Positions 1 through 5,324 of a stretch of DNA of 5,324 nt are shown here, piece after piece. A program made the translations under genes and the position numbers. Under the pieces are notes generated by a model that saw only the letters and a program-made list of their open reading frames with translations, had not been told where the DNA came from and did no database searches. The stretch comes from Bacteroidales bacterium UBA1180 (lineage in GTDB: Bacteria > Bacteroidota > Bacteroidia > Bacteroidales > Paludibacteraceae), in NCBI GenBank assembly GCA_002310195.1, contig DBYS01000020.1, forward strand, positions 107,827 through 113,150, given 5' to 3'. The stretch's first letter is position 1, and each line of letters opens with the position of its first letter.

Positions 1-960
1 CGCGATGCCAACTCCGCAAAGAAATACTGGCACTTCATCCGTCTGATGGGCCGCAGCGCCAGCCATATCGCCCTGGAGTGCGCACTCCAATCGCAGCCGA
101 ACATCTGTCTCATCTCAGAGGAGGTTGAAGCCAAGAACATGACGCTGAACGATATCGTTGAACAGATCGTCGAGGTGATCGTTGACCGCGCTAATGCCGG
201 CCTGAACTTCGGCACAGTGCTGATCCCCGAGGGACTGATCGAGTTCATCCCCGCCATGCGTATCCTCATCCAAGAGCTGAACGACTTGCTCGCACAGAAC
301 GAGGAGTTCGCTTCGCTCGAGGGCGATGACGCCAAGCGCGAGTATGTTAAGTCGATGCTCTCACCTGCCAGCTGCGAGCTCTATCGCTCGCTACCGAAGG
401 GTATTGCACGCCAGTTGACGCTCGACCGCGATCCTCACGGCAACGTGATGGTTAGCCAGATTGAGACCGAGAAACTGCTCATCGAGATGGTAGGCAAGCG
501 TCTGGCACAACTCAAGGCTGCCGGCACATACAAAGGCAAGTTCTCTGCATTGAACCACTTCTTCGGATACGAAGGACGCTGCGCTATACCTTCGAACTTC
601 GATGCCGACTACTGCTACTCGATCGGTATAACGGCTACCCACCTGATCGCTGCCGGCAAGACCGGATACATGTCGCTCGTGCGTAACCTGACGAAGCCTG
701 CTGCCGAGTGGATAGCCGGCGGTGTGCCCATCACGATGATGATGAACATGGAGAAACGTAACGGTAAGATGAAACCGGTTATCCAGAAAGCACTGGTTGA
801 CCTGAACGGCGCGCCGTACAAGTACTTCCTCGCTCATCGCGCCGAGTGGGCTGACGCTAACACCAGTTACATCTACCCGGGTCCGATTCAGTACTACGGC
901 CCGACAGAGGTTTGCGACCAGCCGACCCACACGCTGATGCTCGAGCAGGCAGGGAAATGA
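1..960 (+). CDS. pfp: Diphosphate--fructose-6-phosphate 1-phosphotransferase (PPi-type phosphofructokinase), 3' part
   Basis: Cytoplasmic glycolytic enzyme that phosphorylates fructose 6-phosphate to fructose 1,6-bisphosphate, in this clade with pyrophosphate instead of ATP and reversibly. The reading frame is open from base 1, giving 319 residues before the TGA at 958-960; the Met at base 46 is internal, not the start. Seen: the MGR sugar-phosphate motif (window residues 16-18) in MGRSASHIALECALQ, PEGLIEF (76-82), and GYEGR (189-193) followed by PSNFDADYCYSIG, all typical of the long (about 550-residue) PFP clade. Roughly the first 40% is missing, including the GGDD and TIDxD catalytic region that decides PPi versus ATP use, so PPi dependence is inferred from clade resemblance. 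The EF-G paralog follows after 53 bp with no evident terminator, suggesting cotranscription. The C-terminus looks intact. Confidence 0.93.
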   Translation, partial: RDANSAKKYWHFIRLMGRSASHIALECALQSQPNICLISEEVEAKNMTLNDIVEQIVEVIVDRANAGLNFGTVLIPEGLIEFIPAMRILIQELNDLLAQNEEFASLEGDDAKREYVKSMLSPASCELYRSLPKGIARQLTLDRDPHGNVMVSQIETEKLLIEMVGKRLAQLKAAGTYKGKFSALNHFFGYEGRCAIPSNFDADYCYSIGITATHLIAAGKTGYMSLVRNLTKPAAEWIAGGVPITMMMNMEKRNGKMKPVIQKALVDLNGAPYKYFLAHRAEWADANTSYIYPGPIQYYGPTEVCDQPTHTLMLEQAGK

Positions 961-973
961 TTACCCTGCGGGT
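949..973 (+). other. Competing small inverted repeats at the pfp stop codon
   Basis: GCAGGG (949-954) is the exact reverse complement of CCCTGC (964-969), enclosing a 9-nt loop that contains the pfp stop codon. Part of the same right arm can pair differently: ACCC (963-966) with GGGT (970-973) around a 3-nt loop. The two pairings exclude each other. No T-tract follows, so this is not an intrinsic terminator; it could affect mRNA processing or coupling between the two genes, or be chance. Confidence 0.35.
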
Positions 974-977
974 TATT

Positions 978-998
978 GACAATCGATAATTGATAATT
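978..998 (+). repeat. Three tandem 7-mers in the pfp / EF-G2 gap
   Basis: Three adjacent heptamers read GACAATC, then GATAATT twice. The last copy ends 15 bp before the downstream ATG. The segment is AT-rich and low in complexity and has no TAnnTTTG -7 box, so I do not call a promoter. It lies between a likely cotranscribed pair and could be an A/U-rich, unstructured translation-initiation region, which Bacteroidota tend to use instead of a Shine-Dalgarno sequence. Confidence 0.5.
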
Positions 999-1013
999 AA
1001 AAATTTATAGAAA

Positions 1014-3176
1014 ATGGCAAAAGTTTATCATGCAAACGAAATCAAGAACATTGCCTTGATGGGAGGTAGTGGCTCAGGTAAGACCACTCTGATGGAGGCT
1101 ATGCTCTTCGAAAGCGGAGTTATCAAACGTCGTGGCACGGTGGAGGCCCAATCGACCGTATGCGACTACTTCCCTGTAGAGAAGGAATATGGCTACTCGG
1201 TGTTCTCCACCGTATGTAACCTCGAGTACGCCGGCAAGAAACTCAACATCATCGACTGCCCGGGTTCGGACGACTTCTGCGGTGGCGCAATCTCTGCCCT
1301 GCACGTGTGCGACACGGCTATCATCACCCTGACCGCCAACGGCGGCGTGGAGGTAGGTACGCAGAACAACTTCCGTATGGCTGAGAATGCCAAGAAACCT
1401 GTGGTGTTCCTCGTCAACAAGTGCGATCACGAGAATGCGAACATCGACCGTACGATCGAAGGCCTGAAAGACAACTTCGGCAACAAGGTTGTTGTGCTCC
1501 AGTACCCCGTTAACCCTGGTGGAGGCTTCAACTCCGCTATCGACGTCCTCAAGCGCAAGATGCTCGTGTGGAAAGCCGAGGGTGGTGCTCCCGAACTGAA
1601 AGATATTCCTGCTGAAGAGCAGGCAAAGGCTGAAGAGCTGCTGGCACAAGTAATGGAGAAAGCCGCCGAGGCTAACGACGAACTGATGGAGAAGTTCTTC
1701 GATCAGGGCGAACTCTCGATTGAGGAAACCGTCGAAGGTATCCGTGGCGTCTTCAAAGACGGTGGTATCCTGCCCGTTATCTGCGCATCGGCAACCCGCG
1801 ACATGGGTGTACGCCGTCTGATGGAGTTCCTCGGCGAGATGGCTCCGTCGGTAGCTGACGCTCCCAAACCCGTGAGCGTTGACGGCAAGGAAGTAGTGGC
1901 TGACGCTGCTGCTCCGACATCGATGTTCATCTTCAAGACATCCGTTGAGCCGCATATCGGTGACGTTAACTACTTCAAGGTAATGCAAGGCACCGTACGT
2001 GCCGCCGATGATCTGGTAAACATGGATCGCGGTTCGAAAGAGCGCATCTCACAGCTCTACTCTGTTGCAGGCAGCATCCGCGTACCGGTGGATGAGGTTT
2101 GCGCCGGCGACATCGCTGCTACCGTTAAGCTCAAAGATACCCGCACAGGCAACACGCTCAACGCCAAGGATTGCGAACTGCAATACGCTCCGATCAGTTA
2201 TCCTGATCCGAAGTACCGCCGTGCTATCCGCCCGAACAACGAGCAGGAAGCCGAGAAGCTCTCCGCCCTCTTGACCCGTATGCATGAGGAAGATCCGACT
2301 TGGCTCATCGAGCAGAGCAAGGAGCTCAAGCAGACTATCGTCAGCGGCCAGGGTGAGTTCCACCTCCGCACACTGAAGTGGCGTCTGGAGAACAACGACA
2401 AGATGATGGTTACCTACGACGAGCCGAAGATCCCGTATCGTGAAACTATTACCAAGGCTGCCCGTGCCGACTATCGCCACAAGAAGCAGTCCGGCGGTTC
2501 GGGTCAGTTCGGTGAGGTTCACCTGATTGTTGAGCCGTACGAGGAAGGCGTACCTGTAAAGGAAGTTTACAAGTTCGGCAACCAAGAGTACCGCATCAGC
2601 GTCAAAGATACCCAAGAGATTCCTCTGGAGTGGGGCGGCAAACTCGTGCTGATCAACTCTATCGTCGGTGGTGCTATCGACGCACGCTTCATCCCGGCTA
2701 TCCTCAAAGGTTTGATGGACCGTATGGAACAGGGACCTCTTACGGGCTCGTATGCGCGTGACGTGCGCGTCATTATTTATGATGGTAAGATGCACCCGGT
2801 TGACTCCAACGAAATCTCGTTCCGTCTGGCAGGTCGTAACGCCTTCGCCGAAGCGTTCCGCAACGCTAACCCGAAGGTTCTGGAGCCGATCTATGACGTA
2901 GAGGTATTCGTTCCGTCAGACATGATGGGTGACGTAATGAGTGACATCACCGGCCGTCGCGGTATGGTGCTGGGTATGCACACCGAGAAGAACTTCACTC
3001 GCCTGAGCGCACAGATTCCTCTGGCAGAGATGGCTTCGTATTCAACTACACTGTCATCACTCACCGGCGGTCGTGCTACGTTCACGATGAAGTTCAAGGA
3101 TTATGAGCTCGTTCCGAGCGATGTACAGGATAAGCTCCTCAAGGCTTACCAAGAGTCCCTCAAGGAAGAAGAATAA
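1014..3176 (+). CDS. fusA2: EF-G2: elongation factor G paralog with a degenerate GTPase centre
   Basis: Translation factor that promotes tRNA-mRNA translocation on the ribosome. All EF-G domains are present over 720 residues, near the usual 690-720: G domain with G' insertion (about 1-290), domain II (about 300-395), III with GQGEFHL (445-451) and PYRETI (474-479), IV with HKKQSGGSGQFGEV (489-502) and tip loop HPVDSNE (His594), and V (about 623-705). The P-loop GGSGSGKT (17-24), NKCD (135-138) and SA (259-260) remain, so nucleotide binding is plausible. Catalytic parts differ: DTPGH is DCPGS (Ser85 for the catalytic His), RGIT is YGYS (59-62), and the P-loop Asp of the EF-G consensus AHIDAGKT is Gly20. 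This fits the Bacteroides EF-G2, reported to lack GTPase activity and to depend on the carbon-starvation regulator Cur. The start is fixed by MAKVYHANEIKNIALMG leading into the P-loop; the upstream sequence is A-rich with no Shine-Dalgarno. A housekeeping fusA is expected elsewhere. Confidence 0.94.
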   Translation: MAKVYHANEIKNIALMGGSGSGKTTLMEAMLFESGVIKRRGTVEAQSTVCDYFPVEKEYGYSVFSTVCNLEYAGKKLNIIDCPGSDDFCGGAISALHVCDTAIITLTANGGVEVGTQNNFRMAENAKKPVVFLVNKCDHENANIDRTIEGLKDNFGNKVVVLQYPVNPGGGFNSAIDVLKRKMLVWKAEGGAPELKDIPAEEQAKAEELLAQVMEKAAEANDELMEKFFDQGELSIEETVEGIRGVFKDGGILPVICASATRDMGVRRLMEFLGEMAPSVADAPKPVSVDGKEVVADAAAPTSMFIFKTSVEPHIGDVNYFKVMQGTVRAADDLVNMDRGSKERISQLYSVAGSIRVPVDEVCAGDIAATVKLKDTRTGNTLNAKDCELQYAPISYPDPKYRRAIRPNNEQEAEKLSALLTRMHEEDPTWLIEQSKELKQTIVSGQGEFHLRTLKWRLENNDKMMVTYDEPKIPYRETITKAARADYRHKKQSGGSGQFGEVHLIVEPYEEGVPVKEVYKFGNQEYRISVKDTQEIPLEWGGKLVLINSIVGGAIDARFIPAILKGLMDRMEQGPLTGSYARDVRVIIYDGKMHPVDSNEISFRLAGRNAFAEAFRNANPKVLEPIYDVEVFVPSDMMGDVMSDITGRRGMVLGMHTEKNFTRLSAQIPLAEMASYSTTLSSLTGGRATFTMKFKDYELVPSDVQDKLLKAYQESLKEEE

Positions 3177-3180
3177 CCAA

Positions 3181-3188
3181 GGGGGGGG
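3181..3188. repeat. G8 homopolymer tract just after the EF-G2 stop
   Basis: Eight consecutive G residues begin 4 bp after the stop codon. The tract is non-coding and lies 13 bp before the terminator stem. Such tracts are prone to slippage and to sequencing error. It is outside any reading frame I accept and outside the SusC promoter, so length changes would not obviously switch a gene. Confidence 0.9.
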
Positions 3189-3201
3189 TATTCCATTCAG
3201 A

Positions 3202-3237
3202 AAAAGAGTCGGATTTATTTCCGGCTCTTTTCTTTTT
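3202..3237 (+). terminator. Intrinsic terminator of the pfp-EF-G2 unit
   Basis: AAAAGAGTCGG (3202-3212) pairs with CCGGCTCTTTT (3221-3231) as an 11-bp stem with one T-G wobble, around the 8-nt loop ATTTATTT. It is followed by CTTTTT to 3237. The stem starts 25 bp after the EF-G2 stop, the expected place for a rho-independent terminator. The A-run on the left flank would act as a T-run on the other strand, so it may work in both directions, but no minus-strand gene is seen here to need that. Confidence 0.88.
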
Positions 3238-3385
3238 GGCACGATTATTGTACAAATACATGCCACCGTGACATAAAAATCGGCGTTTCTCGTACAAAAT
3301 GACACACAAACGGGCTCAATTTGCAAACTTTTGATAGCAGAAATGTGTTTTAGGGCATATTTTGTGTATTGTTACATAATTAATA
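3238..3385. other. AT-rich intergenic stretch upstream of the SusC promoter, no gene
   Basis: This forms the middle of the 328-bp gap 3177-3504. I find no credible ORF, tRNA or riboswitch. It holds an 8-bp palindrome TTGTACAA (3248-3255), two copies of GTACAAA (3250-3256 and 3292-3298) spaced 42 bp apart, and CACGATTAT (3240-3248), which recurs at 3451-3459 beyond the promoter. These could be regulator sites, but the copies are short and the DNA is AT-rich, so chance is a real alternative. Confidence 0.4.
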
Positions 3386-3417
3386 TTTGATGGAGATAAA
3401 AATTTATTGTACCTTTG
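3386..3417 (+). promoter_or_regulatory. Bacteroidota sigma-ABfr-type promoter for the SusC gene
   Basis: The -33 box TTTG (3386-3389) and the -7 box TACCTTTG (3410-3417) are separated by 20 nt. This matches the Bacteroidota primary sigma factor consensus TTTG, 19-21 nt, TAnnTTTG at every specified base. Transcription should start around 3422-3425, giving a leader of about 80 nt before the ATG at 3505. Its position after the terminator makes the transporter a separate transcription unit. Confidence 0.88.
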
Positions 3418-3430
3418 CAACCGTATTTTC

Positions 3431-3474
3431 GTTTCACGATAATCCCTAAACACGATTATAGCATTAAGTGAAAC
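3431..3474 (+). other. Nested stem-loop in the SusC 5' leader
   Basis: The outer stem pairs GTTTCAC (3431-3437) with GTGAAAC (3468-3474), 7 bp and perfect. The inner stem pairs ATAATC (3439-3444) with GATTAT (3454-3459) around a 9-nt loop. An asymmetric interior loop (1 nt on the left, 8 nt on the right) separates them. It would lie within about 10 nt of the predicted transcript 5' end, where it could protect the mRNA or bind an sRNA or protein. It is followed by an unstructured A/T-rich stretch to the start codon. Confidence 0.45.
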
Positions 3475-3504
3475 ATTAAAGGTATTAGTTAAAACATCTA
3501 AGGT

Positions 3505-5324
3505 ATGAAAAAATTCTTACTTGTTTTGACCGTTTGTATTCTTACAATCGGTCAGGTTTTGGCGCAAAGCCAGACCATTACCGGTAAGGTTGTAAGTGCA
3601 GTGGACGGCGAAGGTATCCCCGGTGCCGCTATCTCTGTGCTTGGTACCAGCCGGGGAACCGTCTCGGACTACACGGGCGCGTTCCGCATTGAAGCTGAGC
3701 CTGGTGCAACACTGGTAGTAAGTTTTGTAGGTATGCGTTCCGTAACCGTACCTGCATCGACCTCTGAGATGACAATCACTCTGGAGGAAGACACTGAGGT
3801 GTTGGACGAGGTTGTAGTTACCGCTCTGGGTATCTCCCGTTCGGAGAAGACCCTCGGTTACGCAGCCACGAAGGTTGAGGCTGAGGAGATCACCAAAGCA
3901 CGCGCCACGAACGTTGCCAACGCATTGGCAGGTAAAGTGGCAGGTGTACAGGTGCAGGCTACCTCTACCGACCCGGGTGCAGCCAGCAACATTATCATCC
4001 GTGGTTTCTCGTCAATCGGCAGCAGCAACCAGCCGCTGTACGTTATCGACGGAATACCCTTGCAGAACACGACCGATTACGGTACCGGTTCGCAGGACGA
4101 GAAAGCAACTGCTCTGGGTGGTATCAGCAACATCGCAGCTCAGGACATCGAGTCGATGACCGTGCTCAAGGGTGCTGCCGCAACCGCTCTGTACGGTAGC
4201 CGTGCTGCCAACGGTGTGGTAATCATCACCACCAAGCAAGGTGCCAAGGGTGAGAAGCGCAACTTCAACATTGAGTACAACGGTGGTGTTGCGTTCAACC
4301 AGGTGGCAAACCTGCCGATGTTCCAGAACCAGTTCGGTCAAGGATGGAACGGTCAACAGACCTACATCGAGAACGGTTCATGGGGTCCCGCTCTGGACGG
4401 TTCAACCCAAGTTTACGGTCCCGTGTGGAACAATCAGGAGTTGATCCACAAGTATTCTGCTGTTCCGACCAACATCAAGGACTTCTTCGACACCGGAATC
4501 TCGCAGAACCACAACATCTCGTTCAGCGGTGCTTCTGCTGACAGCAAGATGACGTACTATGCATCGTACTCCTACACGGGCGATAACGGCGTTATGCCGG
4601 GTGACAAAGACACCTATCAGCGTCACACCATCGCTTTCCGTGGCAGCTACGAGCCGGTTAAGTGGTTGAAAGTATCGAGCTCGATCAACTTCGCCAAGTC
4701 GAAGAGCGACGTGGTTGATACCTATCAGGGTACATCTGTGATCGACGGTCTGTACGAGTTCCCGCGTGACCTCTCGATGGTTGACAAGAAAGACTTGTCG
4801 AGCCCGTTCAACACGCCGGAGGCTTACTTCACTCCTTACGGTATTACTAACCCGTATTGGGCAATCGAGAACAACTACCACCACAGCGATGCCAAGCAGG
4901 TATTCGGCAAGGTGCAGGTTGACGCTATGCCCGTTAATGGTCTGACGCTGACCTATCGTTTCGGCTTCGACTACACGGATGCTGACACGAAGATCGGTGT
5001 TCCGCAGATTAACTTGGATGACGCCTTGATCACTGACGATCACGGCTATGCTCCGAGCCACATGAACCAGACCGGTAGCGTTTATGCTCGTTATCGCCGT
5101 CTGTATGAGCTCAACCACGACATTATGGCTACTTATGCCAACAAGTGGGGTAAGTTCGACCTCAATGTGGTATTGGGTGTGAACATCTGTGAGCGTGCAT
5201 CTACTTCGTTGGCTGCTACGACCAGTGACTTGACTTTCGAGACCGGTTTCTGGGATCTGAGTAACGGTGCTAACAAAGACGACATTACTGAATTGCAGTC
5301 GAAACGTCGTTCTATCGGTTTGTT
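3505..5324 (+). CDS. SusC/RagA-family TonB-linked outer membrane transporter, 5' part
   Basis: Outer-membrane active transporter that takes up oligosaccharides, peptides or similar ligands through a plugged beta-barrel powered by TonB, normally under a SusD-type lipoprotein lid. The open frame gives 606 complete codons and runs off the window; whole family members are usually about 1000 residues. Seen in order: a Sec signal peptide (1-20, MKK, hydrophobic core, VLA before Gln21), a carboxypeptidase-D-like regulatory domain (about 24-95), a TonB box LDEVVVTALGI (100-110), a plug domain with LYVIDGIPL (178-186) and ALYGSRAANGVVIITT ending near 246, then barrel sequence. There is no N-terminal STN domain, so no sign of anti-sigma signalling. 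The start follows from the signal peptide; AAGG sits only one base before the ATG, too close for a normal Shine-Dalgarno. The same heptamer AAGGTAT also lies 21 bp upstream without a start codon. The substrate cannot be told from this part. A susD homolog is expected downstream, outside the window. Confidence 0.95.
   Translation, partial: MKKFLLVLTVCILTIGQVLAQSQTITGKVVSAVDGEGIPGAAISVLGTSRGTVSDYTGAFRIEAEPGATLVVSFVGMRSVTVPASTSEMTITLEEDTEVLDEVVVTALGISRSEKTLGYAATKVEAEEITKARATNVANALAGKVAGVQVQATSTDPGAASNIIIRGFSSIGSSNQPLYVIDGIPLQNTTDYGTGSQDEKATALGGISNIAAQDIESMTVLKGAAATALYGSRAANGVVIITTKQGAKGEKRNFNIEYNGGVAFNQVANLPMFQNQFGQGWNGQQTYIENGSWGPALDGSTQVYGPVWNNQELIHKYSAVPTNIKDFFDTGISQNHNISFSGASADSKMTYYASYSYTGDNGVMPGDKDTYQRHTIAFRGSYEPVKWLKVSSSINFAKSKSDVVDTYQGTSVIDGLYEFPRDLSMVDKKDLSSPFNTPEAYFTPYGITNPYWAIENNYHHSDAKQVFGKVQVDAMPVNGLTLTYRFGFDYTDADTKIGVPQINLDDALITDDHGYAPSHMNQTGSVYARYRRLYELNHDIMATYANKWGKFDLNVVLGVNICERASTSLAATTSDLTFETGFWDLSNGANKDDITELQSKRRSIGL

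Noticed and set aside
391..930. 179-residue minus-strand open frame opposite pfp
   Set aside because: It is a shadow of the conserved phosphofructokinase frame, and its protein is low in recognisable motifs and rich in Val, Arg and His as expected from reversed codons.
978..1013. Possible separate promoter just before EF-G2, from TTGAC at 977-980 and AT-rich DNA
   Set aside because: No TAnnTTTG -7 box is present, and an E. coli-style -35 box is not a reliable signal in Bacteroidota. A promoter inside pfp or further upstream remains possible.
1074..1988. 304-residue minus-strand open frame opposite the EF-G paralog, with a second (248 residues) at 2049-2795
   Set aside because: Both lie wholly inside a conserved EF-G coding region, their translations show no recognisable domain, and such open antisense frames are common opposite genes with strong codon bias. 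They have no promoter or start context of their own.
3057..3326. 89-residue minus-strand frame running from the intergenic region into the 3' end of EF-G2
   Set aside because: It reads through both the intrinsic terminator stem and the G8 tract and then antisense to conserved EF-G domain V. No domain or promoter supports it.
3875..4541. Short plus-strand frames (94, 67 and 65 residues) inside the SusC gene
   Set aside because: They are out of frame with the transporter, overlap its plug domain, and give Arg/Thr/Ser-rich translations without domain features.
4402..5118. 238-residue minus-strand frame opposite the SusC gene
   Set aside because: The plus-strand SusC frame is continuous and carries all the family motifs, so this is a codon-bias shadow.
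3505..5324. Possibility that the SusC-type protein is a transducer controlling an ECF sigma factor
   Set aside because: The segment between the signal peptide and the TonB box is a carboxypeptidase-like domain only; there is no N-terminal STN signalling domain, and no sigma/anti-sigma genes are in the window.

Overview
The window looks like chromosomal DNA from a Bacteroidota, most likely Bacteroidales, organism. Three signs point there: a near-perfect Bacteroidota promoter (TTTG, 20 nt, TACCTTTG) before the last gene, a SusC/RagA-type TonB-dependent transporter, and A-rich translation starts without Shine-Dalgarno sequences. The coding DNA is moderately GC-rich and the gaps are AT-rich. Genus cannot be fixed by eye.

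Layout, all genes on the + strand: (1) 1-960, the C-terminal part of a long-clade, pyrophosphate-type 6-phosphofructokinase, cut by the left edge. (2) 961-1013, a 53-bp gap with competing small hairpins and three tandem 7-mers, but no recognisable terminator or promoter. (3) 1014-3176, a complete 720-residue elongation factor G paralog whose GTPase centre is degenerate; it matches the EF-G2 type of gut Bacteroides, reported to work without GTP hydrolysis. (4) 3177-3504, a 328-bp intergenic region with a G8 tract, a strong intrinsic terminator, an AT-rich stretch, a promoter and a leader hairpin. (5) 3505-5324, the N-terminal 606 codons of a SusC/RagA outer-membrane transporter, running off the right edge.

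The first two genes probably form a transcription unit ending at the 3202-3237 terminator. The transporter is a separate unit, and a SusD-like partner would be expected beyond the window. A theme joining the first pair is nucleotide economy: PPi-dependent phosphofructokinase spares ATP in glycolysis, and EF-G2 translocates without spending GTP. That link is inference from adjacency.

The most notable content is the EF-G paralog: the catalytic His of switch II, the switch I RGIT motif and the P-loop Asp are all replaced, while the domain III-V ribosome-facing motifs are kept. I see no CRISPR array, tRNA, rRNA, insertion sequence or defence system.
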